Assembly: GCA_963668435.2 (NCBI GenBank) | Contig: CAXXSC010000010.1 | Location: 434,001 to 498,000, forward strand | DNA from: G963668435 sp963668435 | GTDB taxonomy: Bacteria; Latescibacterota; Latescibacteria; Latescibacterales; Latescibacteraceae | DNA length: 64,000 nt | Reading direction: 5' to 3' | Shown: positions 43,905 through 52,887 of the stretch, in pieces | Numbering within the stretch: the first letter of the stretch is position 1 | Layout: each line of letters starts with the position of its first letter | Position numbers and translations under genes: made by a program | The notes under the pieces: model-generated | Database searches by the model: none | What the model saw: only the letters and a program-made list of their open reading frames with translations | Told to the model about the DNA's origin: nothing

Positions 43905-45683
43905 ATGACAAACGAATCCGGCACAATCACGAAAGTATCCGGCCCGACAGTAGTCGCCACCGGCATACCCGATGTCAGGATGTTCGACATCGTCGAGGTC
44001 GGTGAAATGGGACTGATCGGCGAGGTTATCCGTCTCGACGGCGACCGGGCGTTCATACAGGTCTACGAGGAAACCTCGGGACTCACGCTCGGCGAAAAAG
44101 TCGTGAGCACCGGCGACCCCCTCTCAGTCACACTTGGGCCGGGGCTTCTGAGCAGCATCTACGACGGTATCCAGCGCCCCCTGAGCCTGCTTCAGCAGGA
44201 AAGCGGCGCATTTATTGGAAGAGGCATACGCGCCGACGCGATCGACCGCTCGAAAAAATGGCAATTCGAGGCAAAAGCATCCGTCGGCGATATTCTCGAC
44301 TCCGGCGATATCATCGGCACAATACAGGAAACCGCCGAAATCGAGCACCGTATCATGGTGCCTCCGGGAAAAGCGGGCAAGCTCATGTCCATCGAGTCCG
44401 GCGAATATACCATCGACGAGGTCGTTGGTAAACTTGAGGACGGCACCGAACTCAAGCTCAGCCACACATGGCCGGTGAAAAAAGAACGTCCCGTGCTTCG
44501 CAAGCTCGATCCGACAACTCCGCTTGTCACGGGCCAGCGGATTTTCGACACCCTCTTCCCCATCGCGCTCGGCGGCTGTGCAATCCTGCCCGGCGGTTTC
44601 GGTACCGGCAAGACTGTAGTTGAGCAGATGCTGGCAAAGCATTCACAGGTGGACATCGTGATCTACATCGGCTGCGGCGAACGCGGCAACGAGATGACCG
44701 ACATCCTGATGGAATTCCCCGAGCTCGACGATCCCAAGACAGGCCGCCCATTGATCGAACGCACCGTGCTGGTGGTAAACACCTCAAACATGCCGGTGGC
44801 GGCCCGCGAGGCGAGTGTTTATACCGGCATCACCCTTGCTGAATATTACAGAGACATGGGCTATCACACCCTGATCCTGGCCGATTCCACCTCACGCTGG
44901 GCGGAGGCAATGCGTGAGATTTCTTCCCGTCTCGAGGAAATGCCCGGTGAAGAGGGGTATCCGACCTATCTCGGCACCCGCGTCGCTAATTTCTACGAGC
45001 GCGCAGGACTCGCGATCACGGGTACAAAAGACGATCGTAGCGGCAGTGTCACCGTGGTTGGCGCAGTTTCGCCTCCCGGTGGTGATTTCTCGGAACCGGT
45101 CACCCAGTCATCCAGCCGTGTGGCCGGGGCGCTTTGGGCGCTCGACAGCACACTCGCGCACAGACGTCATTATCCCGCTATCAACTGGAACCGCTCATAC
45201 AGCCTGTACGACTCCCGGCTCCTGCCCTGGTTCGACTCGAAAGTCAGCGAAAAATGGAGCGTGAACCGCTCGAGAGCACTTGCGATCCTCCAACGTGACG
45301 CAGAACTTCAGGAAGTCGTCCAGCTTGTCGGCCCGGACGCACTTCAGGACAGCGACCGTATGACTCTGGAATTGGGCAAGATGCTGCGAGAGGATTTCCT
45401 GCAGCAGAATGCGTTCAGCGAGAACGACGCAACCTGCTCACCTGAGAAACAGCTTGGTATCCTTGATTCGCATATCATTTTCTACGACACCGTGAACACG
45501 GCGCTTGCATCAGGCAGGGAGCTCGATGAAATTCTCAAACTGCCTCTGCGCGAGGAACTTGCCGGGCTCAAATATTTCTCGGAAAAGGAGTTCCCGGAAA
45601 AACTGTCGGAAGTCCTGACTTCTATCGAAGAGCTCCTTTCAACCGGTGTCACCGAAAACGAGTCGGGGGAGGAAACAGAATGA
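43905..45683 (+). CDS. ntpA: V-type ATP synthase catalytic subunit A
   Basis: A 592-residue nucleotide-binding subunit. The P-loop is GGFGTGKT (230-237) in LPGGFGTGKTVVEQ, and the bulge domain typical of A subunits comes before it (IIGTIQETAEIEHRIMVPPG). YIGCGERGNEMTDILMEFPEL contains the catalytic Glu, and SSRWAEAMREISSRLEEMPG follows. I chose the ATG at 43905 (MTNESGTITKVSGP); an in-frame extension to 43812 lies inside subunit F, and no strong ribosome site is visible. Confidence 0.96.
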   Translation: MTNESGTITKVSGPTVVATGIPDVRMFDIVEVGEMGLIGEVIRLDGDRAFIQVYEETSGLTLGEKVVSTGDPLSVTLGPGLLSSIYDGIQRPLSLLQQESGAFIGRGIRADAIDRSKKWQFEAKASVGDILDSGDIIGTIQETAEIEHRIMVPPGKAGKLMSIESGEYTIDEVVGKLEDGTELKLSHTWPVKKERPVLRKLDPTTPLVTGQRIFDTLFPIALGGCAILPGGFGTGKTVVEQMLAKHSQVDIVIYIGCGERGNEMTDILMEFPELDDPKTGRPLIERTVLVVNTSNMPVAAREASVYTGITLAEYYRDMGYHTLILADSTSRWAEAMREISSRLEEMPGEEGYPTYLGTRVANFYERAGLAITGTKDDRSGSVTVVGAVSPPGGDFSEPVTQSSSRVAGALWALDSTLAHRRHYPAINWNRSYSLYDSRLLPWFDSKVSEKWSVNRSRALAILQRDAELQEVVQLVGPDALQDSDRMTLELGKMLREDFLQQNAFSENDATCSPEKQLGILDSHIIFYDTVNTALASGRELDEILKLPLREELAGLKYFSEKEFPEKLSEVLTSIEELLSTGVTENESGEETE

Positions 45684-47089
45684 ATCTGACCACGAAAGAA
45701 TACAGAACAGTATCTTATATCTCAGGCCCGCTGCTTTTCCTCGACCGGGTCAGGGACCTTCCCTATAATTCTATGGTTGAAATCATCCTGCCCGGCGGCG
45801 GCGTGAGGAACGGCCAGGTGCTCGAGATAGATGAGGATCGTGTTCTCATACAGATTCTCGAGGCCACAGCAGGCATGGATATCAAACGCACGAGCGTCCG
45901 CCTGAAAGAAGACATTTCGCGTATCGGTGTCGGAGTTGAAATGATCGGCCGCATTTTCGACGGCACCGCACGGCCGGTCGATAATCTCGGCGAACTCGCG
46001 GTCGAAAAACGCCTGCCTGTTATCGGCGCGCCAATCAATCCGGTAGCCCGCGCGAAACCCGAAGATTTCATCATGACCGGTATTTCGGCCATCGATGGAT
46101 TCAACACGCTTGTCCGCGGTCAGAAACTGCCGATTTTCAGCGGTGCGGGCCTTCCTGCCAACGAGATCGCTGCACAGATCCTGGAGGGCGCACGTGTTCG
46201 CGACGGCGAAGAGAATTTCGTTGTCATTTTCGCGGCAATGGGAATCACAAGGCGCGAGGCGTCATTCTTCATTGATCATTTTGAGCGCACCGGCATCAAA
46301 AACAAGGTGGTCTCGTTCATGAACCTTGCAGACGATCCGACTATCGAGCGTATTCTGACACCACGCTGCGCTTTGACCACCGCCGAGTATTTCGCGTTCG
46401 AAAAGAACATGCACGTGCTCGTTGTACTCACTGATATGACCAACTATTGCGAGGCGCTTCGCGAGGTTTCGACAGCCCGTGAGGAAATCCCAGGTCGGCG
46501 CGGTTATCCCGGCTACATGTACAGCGACTTGTCATCACTCTATGAGCGCGCAGGGCGTATCAGGGAGGTTGAAGGCAGTGTAACCATGCTTCCCATCCTC
46601 ACCATGCCAGATGACGACATCACACACCCGATCGCCGATCTAACCGGCTATATCACCGAGGGACAGATTGTGCTCTCACGCGCGCTTCACCGCCAGAGTG
46701 TCTTCCCTCCCATCGACGTTCTTCCGAGCCTTTCACGTCTTATGAACAACGGCATTGGTGAAGGCAAGACACGCGAGGATCACCGCGACCTTTCGAACCA
46801 GCTCTATGCCTGTTACTCCGAGGGAATCGACATCAGGCGGCTTGTGGCGATCATGGGTGAAGATGCTCTCACAGATATGGACCGGCGATATCTGACTTTT
46901 GCGCAGCAGTTCGAGAAGGAATTCATCGGACAGGGAACGACACCGCGCGATATCACGGAAACTCTTGATTTCGGCTGGAAACTATTACAGAGTTTCCCGA
47001 AAGAGGAACTGAGTAGGATCAACAAAGATCTGCTGAGCCGGTATTTCACAGAGATCATGGAAGACGGTGTCACCACACCCTTCTATTGA
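45680..47089 (+). CDS. ntpB: V-type ATP synthase regulatory subunit B
   Basis: A 469-residue non-catalytic subunit of A3B3. It has the family stretches GRIFDGTARPVDNLGEL, GAPINPVARAKPEDFIMTG, SAIDGFNTLVRGQKLPIFSG and SGAGLPANEIAAQI, where the P-loop is degenerate. YPGYMYSDLSSLYERAGRI and MPDDDITHPIADLTGYITEG follow. Its ATG overlaps the A stop (ATGA) and is preceded by GGGGGAGGAAACAG. Confidence 0.96.
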   Translation: MNLTTKEYRTVSYISGPLLFLDRVRDLPYNSMVEIILPGGGVRNGQVLEIDEDRVLIQILEATAGMDIKRTSVRLKEDISRIGVGVEMIGRIFDGTARPVDNLGELAVEKRLPVIGAPINPVARAKPEDFIMTGISAIDGFNTLVRGQKLPIFSGAGLPANEIAAQILEGARVRDGEENFVVIFAAMGITRREASFFIDHFERTGIKNKVVSFMNLADDPTIERILTPRCALTTAEYFAFEKNMHVLVVLTDMTNYCEALREVSTAREEIPGRRGYPGYMYSDLSSLYERAGRIREVEGSVTMLPILTMPDDDITHPIADLTGYITEGQIVLSRALHRQSVFPPIDVLPSLSRLMNNGIGEGKTREDHRDLSNQLYACYSEGIDIRRLVAIMGEDALTDMDRRYLTFAQQFEKEFIGQGTTPRDITETLDFGWKLLQSFPKEELSRINKDLLSRYFTEIMEDGVTTPFY

Positions 47090-47175
47090 GAGCGGCAGCA
47101 GTATAAGCAAACAGAGAAATATCAAAATTCTGAACAGATGCAAGCAAGACAAAAAATATAAGCGGATAGAACAGT

Positions 47176-47790
47176 ATGGCAAGAGTCAGCCCGACACGAA
47201 TGAACCTCCTTTCACGCAAATCGCAGCTCGGTTTTGCGAAAGAAGGCATTCAGCTGCTTAAACATAAGCGTGAAGTTCTGATGGCGGAATTCATGAAAAT
47301 CGTCGGCCCGCTCATGGAAAAGCACAATATGCTGCACAAAAACCTCGTCCAGGCGTATCACTGTCTGAACACGGCACGTGCCATCGACGGGCCGGGCGCA
47401 CTGCATTCAGCCGCACTGATCCGTGAAAAGAACGTTTCAATAGATATTCACAGCGAAAAAAACTGGGGAATAAGTCTTCCCAAAATCGATTCGGTTGAGG
47501 GACTGGGCGTACAATTCAGGGAACAACATTCTATCGGCGTGAGTCTCAGGGTATTCGAGACCCGTGACCGGTTCGAGAAAATCATCGAAGAACTGCTTGA
47601 ACTCGCGCCGCTCGAGGCGAGCCTTAAACGTCTCGGCAAAGAAATCAAAAAAACGACGCGCAGGATCAACGCTCTTGAGATGATGCTCGTTCCCAGAATA
47701 CAAGAAGAAATCCGCGATATACGCGGCGCACTGGAAGAGCGTGAAAGGGAAGACAATTACCGACTCAGGCGTATAAAGAACAAGAACTAA
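47176..47790 (+). CDS. ntpD: V-type ATP synthase central shaft subunit D
   Basis: A 204-residue coiled-coil rotor subunit. The first 40 residues, with VSPTRMNLLSRKSQLGFAKE and LLKHKREVL, and the last helix (TTRRINALEMMLVPRIQEEI) are classic for D/gamma-like V-ATPase subunits. It completes the nine-gene set. The gap of 86 bases before it is the largest between the last three ATPase genes. Confidence 0.95.
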   Translation: MARVSPTRMNLLSRKSQLGFAKEGIQLLKHKREVLMAEFMKIVGPLMEKHNMLHKNLVQAYHCLNTARAIDGPGALHSAALIREKNVSIDIHSEKNWGISLPKIDSVEGLGVQFREQHSIGVSLRVFETRDRFEKIIEELLELAPLEASLKRLGKEIKKTTRRINALEMMLVPRIQEEIRDIRGALEEREREDNYRLRRIKNKN

Positions 47791-47827
47791 GCGTTCCTCA
47801 TTTGCAGGGAAAAGGAGCTGACTGAAC

Positions 47828-48301
47828 ATGAAACTCAGCGAATTTATTGATGAGCATGTCATAAAAGTCGACCTCGAGGCCGAAGAAAAACTCGAGGCCA
47901 TTGAAGAACTTGTCGACTTTCTCATTTCAGAGCACGAGCTCAGCCTCAGAAACCGTGAAACGGTGCTGTCGATCATTTTCAAACGCGAATCCTCAATATC
48001 GACCGGTGTCGGTGGCGGCGTCGCCATTCCGCATGGCACCATAGACTGTATCAATGATATTGTCGGGGCAATTGGCCTTTCGAAAAACGGAATCGAATTT
48101 GACGCTTTCGACGGTGAGCCGGTACATATCGTACTTCTTCTACTGGTGCCGAAAAGCAAGTTCGGCCTTCACATCAGGACCCTTGCTCACATTGCCAAAA
48201 CACTCAACACGGAAGAGGTTCGCAATAAAATCCTCGCTGCAGGTGACCCTGAGGAGGTTCTTGAAATAATCGAGGATGCCGAATCGAATTTTGACGAATA
48301 A
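47828..48301 (+). CDS. PTS EIIA (fructose/PtsN type) domain protein
   Basis: A 157-residue EIIA domain with the phosphorylatable His69 in GVGGGVAIPHGTID and the later LVPKSKFGLHIRTLAHIAKTL. A lone EIIA of this type is usually regulatory (PtsN/EIIA-Ntr-like) or part of a fructose-type PTS. No EI, HPr, EIIB or EIIC is in the window. AAGGAGCTGACTGAAC precedes the ATG. It begins 37 bases after subunit D with no terminator between, so it is probably co-transcribed with the ATPase. Confidence 0.9.
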   Translation: MKLSEFIDEHVIKVDLEAEEKLEAIEELVDFLISEHELSLRNRETVLSIIFKRESSISTGVGGGVAIPHGTIDCINDIVGAIGLSKNGIEFDAFDGEPVHIVLLLLVPKSKFGLHIRTLAHIAKTLNTEEVRNKILAAGDPEEVLEIIEDAESNFDE

Positions 48302-48338
48302 AAAACGCCGCTGAACAATCGAGTTCACGGCGTTTTTC
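48302..48338. terminator. Bidirectional terminator ending the V-ATPase/PTS operon
   Basis: AACGCCG and TGAAC pair with GTTCA and CGGCGTT around a 6-base loop with one bulge. A-run and T-run flanks let it serve both the plus operon and the convergent minus gene. Confidence 0.8.
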
Positions 48339-48369
48339 CATATTTGCGGCATCATTGAAAGAAATATCT

Positions 48370-48945
48370 TTATAAGAGACGTTTCTGCCAGGTAATCTTG
48401 TAGTCAGTGCTATGGTCATGATCGGCGAGCGATTTCTCGATGGATATATTCACGTGTTTGCATCCTGAAATCTCGAGGGCTCTCTCCATCCATCCGCCGA
48501 TCCTCGCCTCGATAACAGAATGGATTTCCTCGAATTCCGTAATAACCACCGAGAGCCGACGTTCATCTTCAACTGTAACCTGAAGCGATGCGGGCTGGTA
48601 AAGTGAACTGAATATCGAGCTTGATTTCTGTATAAGGATTGTCGGCGACTGAAGTTTCACCAGCACCTTGTAGATGCCCTTTAGACCGTAATCCGCGCTG
48701 TAACGCCCACATTCCCATGCTCCTCGCATGCTTCCGCGATAAAACATGTCACACATGGTGACCGTTGGCGCCACAAGCGTCGAGGTCAACGGATACCACT
48801 CCTTGTCGTCAATACCTTCAGAATAAACAGTATGGGCAGAACTTGAAATGGTATTGAGCCATTTCATATATTTTGTCTGCCCGAAACGTTTAATAACGAA
48901 TAATGGAAGTGAGCGAAGAACTTCGCCTTTGACATTCATTGACAT
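48370..48945 (-). CDS. Unknown protein with a KG-to-Trp fold hint (HNOB/V4R/TIGR02265-like)
   Basis: About 191 residues with no signal peptide or membrane helix. VKGEVLRSLPLFVIKRFG at the start and the closing pattern ...ALEISGCKHVNISIEKSLADHDHSTDYKITW resemble the KG...FG opening and the Cys/Asp/Trp ending of heme-NO-binding / V4R-like ligand-sensing domains and the myxobacterial TIGR02265 family. The usual second Cys is not obvious. The match is weak. I prefer a start at 48945 (or two codons on), because the earlier in-frame ATG at 48990 adds an unusual hydrophobic stretch. It lies convergent to the PTS gene, downstream of cydB. Confidence 0.6.
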   Translation of the reverse strand: MSMNVKGEVLRSLPLFVIKRFGQTKYMKWLNTISSSAHTVYSEGIDDKEWYPLTSTLVAPTVTMCDMFYRGSMRGAWECGRYSADYGLKGIYKVLVKLQSPTILIQKSSSIFSSLYQPASLQVTVEDERRLSVVITEFEEIHSVIEARIGGWMERALEISGCKHVNISIEKSLADHDHSTDYKITWQKRLL

Positions 48946-49060
48946 ATATAATCCATAGTATAAAATGAGCGCCTTTACTAATATAATCATTTCTTCTTAT
49001 GATCAAAATTTAATTCTCAGAATACTCGTCCCAATTTATAGCAATAATTATTGATGCCAT

Positions 49061-50080
49061 TTAATAACCATGTTCAACCGACGAGGCCTTTCCTCTGAAA
49101 ATCCGGTATATGATTGCCGTATAAACCAGAACAAGCGGAATACCGGTCACGACAATAACCAGCATGACTGTCAGGGTTTTAGGTGTTGAGGAGGCATTGT
49201 ACACGGTCAGGCTGTTCGAAATATCGGTTATTGACGGAACAAGCATTGGATAGAGACTTGACGCCATAATCCCGACAACGGAAATAATACACAGAGATGA
49301 TGCCAGAAAAGCACGGCCTGTTTTTCCTGATCCAATGGAAATAAGCAAGGAAACAGCCGAAACAATGAACACAATCAGTGCTATCCATGTCAAAGGATTA
49401 CCAATGGCAGTTGAAAACTGCGATGAAGCAGCAAAGCGTGTCGCGGCTGAATAAACAATGAACAGGAGCATGAATACTATCCAAAGCGGCTTTGCGGTTT
49501 TTAAAAGGCGGTCGCGATAAGGACTATCCGTTTTCATTGCGAGATACACAGCGCCGTGAAGTGTGAACATGCTGAGGCTGAACAAACCGGCAAGCACTGC
49601 GTATGGGTTGAGAAGCCCTATGAACGAGCCGGTAAATGTGCCGCTATTGTCAATTGGCAGACCGCGCAGGATGTTCCCAACAGCAACACCGAAAAGAATT
49701 GACGGCAGCAGGCTCCCCAGCCCGAATCCCCAGTCCCAGAGACGTTTCCAGGCATTGGACTCGATTTTCCCGCGGAACTCGATGGAAACACCGCGGAAAA
49801 TCAATGCGGCGAGCAGCAGAACAAGCGCCAGGTAGTACGCACTGAAAACAGTAGCATATACGATTGGAAAGGCGGCGAAAAGCGCTCCGCCGAATGTCAG
49901 CAGCCAGACCTCGTTACCATCCCACACTGGTCCGATGGCATTGATGCCTGTTTGACGCTCATCATCATTCTTCGTGAATAAATGCAGTACACCGACTCCA
50001 AGATCGAAACCATCGAGAATGGCATATCCGGACAGCAGAACACCGAGCAGAACAAACCATAATGTATTGAGGTCGATCAT
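49061..50080 (-). CDS. cydB: Cytochrome bd oxidase subunit II
   Basis: A 339-residue membrane protein with about eight or nine helices. The opening LWFVLLGVLLSGYAILDGFD and GPVWDGNEVWLLTFGGALFAAFP are the conserved CydB signatures. Together with CydA it oxidises quinol and reduces oxygen with high affinity. Its start overlaps the cydA stop (ATGA). Confidence 0.97.
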   Translation of the reverse strand: MIDLNTLWFVLLGVLLSGYAILDGFDLGVGVLHLFTKNDDERQTGINAIGPVWDGNEVWLLTFGGALFAAFPIVYATVFSAYYLALVLLLAALIFRGVSIEFRGKIESNAWKRLWDWGFGLGSLLPSILFGVAVGNILRGLPIDNSGTFTGSFIGLLNPYAVLAGLFSLSMFTLHGAVYLAMKTDSPYRDRLLKTAKPLWIVFMLLFIVYSAATRFAASSQFSTAIGNPLTWIALIVFIVSAVSLLISIGSGKTGRAFLASSLCIISVVGIMASSLYPMLVPSITDISNSLTVYNASSTPKTLTVMLVIVVTGIPLVLVYTAIIYRIFRGKASSVEHGY

Positions 50081-51417
50081 ATGGTGTGCCCTCCCTCCCC
50101 AACCGGTTCGACTCCGCCGCGTATTTCTCTGGCAAGCAGGAAGAGATAGACCGAACCGAGGAAAATATATATCACGCTGAAGAGCAGTATCGAGAAGAGT
50201 ATTTCACCACCGCTGACAGTGACAGAATAGGCGTCTTTGGTTTTCAAAAGGCCGTAGACAATCCATGGCTGACGGCCTACCTCCGCCATTATCCAGCCAA
50301 GCTGACAGGTCAAGACCGGTAAAGGCAACGAGTAAAAGATCAGTTTGAGAAGCGGTCTGCATGTATAAAGATAACCTCGCCAGAGCAGGTAAACAGAAGC
50401 ACCCATAAGCGCAATAAAATACATGCCGAGTGCAATCATACTGTGATACGACACAAATGGCAGAAGAATTGGTGGTATTTCGTCTTTGGGGAAAGCGTCG
50501 ATGCCCGTAACCTCGGCATTGATATCGCCATGCAGCATGAGGCTTAAAATACCGGGCACACGAATGGGAAAAAGTATTTTCGGAGGATTGCCCGCCGGAA
50601 TGCCAAACAAGAGTAATGGCGCTTTCGACTGTGTTTCAAAAATGCCCTCACTCGCCGCAAATTTCTCCGGTTGTGTCTCAGCAACCCGGACAATATGCAA
50701 ATGTCCAAACGGGAACAGTTCAAGCAACGCAAAGATAAATCCGAAAATTACGGCTAGCCGCAGGGCTTTTTTTGCCGCACTGGACTCAGGATTTTTCAAC
50801 AAGAGCCAGGCAGCTATCCCGGCGACAAAAAAAGCACCGACAATCAAACAGGCATCCATTGTATGGAAAAAACGCGGCAGTGTCGAAGGATTGAAAACTG
50901 CCTCGTAAAAACTGACCAGTTCCGCCCGGCCATTCCTCATGACATAACCAGCGGGTGTCTGCTGCCATGAATTTGCGACAATAATCCAGAAAGCCGAGAT
51001 ACTGGCGCCGACAGCGACCATGAGACAGGAAAACCAGTGCAGCGCTCTCGACACACGATTCCTGCCGAACAAATAAAGGCCGAGAAAACCGGACTCGAGG
51101 AAAAAGGCGAAAATGCCCTCGGCCGCAAGAGGAGCTCCGAAAATATCACCGACAAATTTTGAGTATTTCGCCCAGTTCATACCGAACTGGAATTCCATGA
51201 CAATGCCGGTGGCAACTCCGACAACAAATGTTATACCGAGGATACGAGCAAAAAACTTCGCCAATCGCTGATAATCAGGGTCCCCTTTCTTCCATGCAAT
51301 GGTTTCCATGACAAGCAGAAGCCACGCGAGACCAATGGATATCGGCGGGAACAGAAAATGAAATCCGATGGTGACTGCGAACTGTATACGGGAAAGAAGC
51401 AGAGGATCGAGCTGCAT
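50077..51417 (-). CDS. cydA: Cytochrome bd oxidase subunit I, short Q-loop
   Basis: A 446-residue heme subunit. His20 in IGFHFLFPP and His185 in RFFHTMDACL match the heme b/d ligands of CydA. ANSWQQTPAGYVM and GRQPWIVYGLL are also diagnostic. The quinol loop after FGHLHIVRVAETQPEKFAA is compact and the protein is shorter than E. coli CydA, so this is the short-loop type. AGGGGTGGCTT precedes the ATG, and a promoter lies 60-90 bases upstream. Confidence 0.97.
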   Translation of the reverse strand: MQLDPLLLSRIQFAVTIGFHFLFPPISIGLAWLLLVMETIAWKKGDPDYQRLAKFFARILGITFVVGVATGIVMEFQFGMNWAKYSKFVGDIFGAPLAAEGIFAFFLESGFLGLYLFGRNRVSRALHWFSCLMVAVGASISAFWIIVANSWQQTPAGYVMRNGRAELVSFYEAVFNPSTLPRFFHTMDACLIVGAFFVAGIAAWLLLKNPESSAAKKALRLAVIFGFIFALLELFPFGHLHIVRVAETQPEKFAASEGIFETQSKAPLLLFGIPAGNPPKILFPIRVPGILSLMLHGDINAEVTGIDAFPKDEIPPILLPFVSYHSMIALGMYFIALMGASVYLLWRGYLYTCRPLLKLIFYSLPLPVLTCQLGWIMAEVGRQPWIVYGLLKTKDAYSVTVSGGEILFSILLFSVIYIFLGSVYLFLLAREIRGGVEPVGEGGHTI

Positions 51418-51478
51418 AAGCCACCCCTGTTAAAAGGACACTCACAATGTGCGATGAAATCGATTAACCTATAGTATC

Positions 51479-51507
51479 AGTATATCAGTTCTCCGATAAG
51501 AAATCAA
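51479..51507 (-). promoter_or_regulatory. Predicted promoter of cydAB
   Basis: On the minus strand TTGATT (51502-51507), a 17-base spacer and TATACT (51479-51484) give a leader of about 55 bases before cydA. The divergent aldolase promoter lies some 40 bases away. Confidence 0.5.
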
Positions 51508-51544
51508 TGGCAAATGGTCCTTTCAGGCAAAACACGGAAAACAC

Positions 51545-51573
51545 TTGAAAGAAAGCCCTGAAAGCACTATATT
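51545..51573 (+). promoter_or_regulatory. Predicted promoter of the aldolase gene
   Basis: TTGAAA (51545-51550), a 17-base spacer and TATATT (51568-51573) stand 57 bases before the ATG. A second TTGACA at 51585 has no good -10 partner. Confidence 0.45.
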
Positions 51574-51630
51574 TTATCGATCTATTGACATTGAATACGA
51601 CGTACCACACATACCAACAGGGAAAATGAA

Positions 51631-52671
51631 ATGGCAACTTCACGAAAAGCAACCGAACCCGCTCAGGCGGCGCCTGCAAAAAAAAGCGATGAACTGAAAA
51701 ACTCGGCCCAACGCTGGCTCTCATACCGTCCTGAAATCAAGCTCGTCGATTGCACTATCCGCGACGGCGGCCTTATGAACAAGCATCAGTTTCCCGACAG
51801 TGTGGTAAAAGCCGTTTATCAGGCATGCGTCGATGGTGGCATTGATTACATGGAGTTCGGCTACAAAGCTTCAAACGCTATTTTTTCAACAAAAGAGAAC
51901 GGTAAGTGGAAATTCACAACTGAAGAGGATCTTCGCAGTATTGTCGGCGAAAACGACACCGACCTGAAAATCGCAGTTATGGCCGATGCCGAACGCACAG
52001 ACTATAAAAAAGACATCCTTCCCAAAAGTGAAAGCGTTATCGATATTATCAGGGTCGCGACCTATATCCACCAGATCCCGGTTGCACTCGATATGATCAA
52101 GGATGCCCATGACAAGGGCTACGAGACCTCTGTCAACCTCATGGCAATTTCGACTGTGGCTGAGCGCGAGCTCGACGAGGCCCTGGAGCTGATCGCCGAA
52201 TCTGAGACTGATATGATGTATCTCGTCGACAGTTTCGGCTCTCTTTACAGCGAACAAATCGAATACATGATAAAGAAATACCTCCGCTACATGGAGCCGA
52301 TGGGTAAAACGGTAGGTATCCACTGCCATAACAACCAGCAACTCGCTTTCTCAAACTCGATTCAGGCAATCATCCTTGGCGCCAACATGGTTGACGGCAG
52401 TTTCGCGGGTCTCGGACGCGGCGCAGGCAACTGCAACACGGAGCAGCTTGTCGGATTCCTGCACAACCCGAAATTCAAACTCAGGCCGATCCTTAAATGC
52501 ATCCAGGATACAATCGAACCGATGCGCAAAGACCTTCTCTGGGGTTTCGATATCCCCTATATGATCACAGGCCTGATGAACCGTCACCCCCGCTCCGCCA
52601 TCCAGTTCAATTCGAGCGAGGATGTTGGCGACCTGGTCAAGTTCTATGACAAAATGATTGAGGAAGACTAG
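51631..52671 (+). CDS. HMGL-like aldolase TIM-barrel protein
   Basis: A 346-residue protein. After an Ala/Pro/Lys-rich start comes VDCTIRDGG (Asp40 to Gly47), the metal-binding opening of the DRE-TIM / HMG-CoA-lyase-like aldolase superfamily, then YMEFGYKASN, YLVDSFGSLY and the metal pair GIHCHNNQQLAF. 4-Hydroxy-2-oxovalerate aldolase and isopropylmalate synthase share this fold. No acetaldehyde dehydrogenase or leu genes are nearby, so the reaction is open. AGGGAAAATGAA precedes the ATG. Confidence 0.87.
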   Translation: MATSRKATEPAQAAPAKKSDELKNSAQRWLSYRPEIKLVDCTIRDGGLMNKHQFPDSVVKAVYQACVDGGIDYMEFGYKASNAIFSTKENGKWKFTTEEDLRSIVGENDTDLKIAVMADAERTDYKKDILPKSESVIDIIRVATYIHQIPVALDMIKDAHDKGYETSVNLMAISTVAERELDEALELIAESETDMMYLVDSFGSLYSEQIEYMIKKYLRYMEPMGKTVGIHCHNNQQLAFSNSIQAIILGANMVDGSFAGLGRGAGNCNTEQLVGFLHNPKFKLRPILKCIQDTIEPMRKDLLWGFDIPYMITGLMNRHPRSAIQFNSSEDVGDLVKFYDKMIEED

Positions 52672-52716
52672 TAGAGTCAGCCCAATGGCATATGGCCAGT
52701 AGTACGGCAAAAATGA

Positions 52717-52748
52717 AAAGCAGCGGAGCTTATCCGCTGCTTTTTTTA
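52717..52748. terminator. Bidirectional terminator between aldolase and TonB-receptor genes
   Basis: AAGCAGCGG pairs with CCGCTGCTT over a 7-base loop, with a long T-run on the right and A-run on the left, so it can stop both convergent transcripts. Confidence 0.85.
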
Positions 52749-52887
52749 TTCACAGACATCGTTTTTCAACATTTAAAATATTCAGCTACAGAAAAAGCTT
52801 CGACAGTCCTTTGCGCAAATCAAGTATCGTTCCTCAAAAAATTAACCTGTGTCATCAGGCAGTATTCGAAATCATTCCGCTGAAAGA

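Noticed and set aside
51585..51613. Second possible promoter with TTGACA before the aldolase gene
   Set aside because: The -35 is perfect but the place of the -10 reads CACATA, so the earlier TTGAAA/TATATT pair is preferred.
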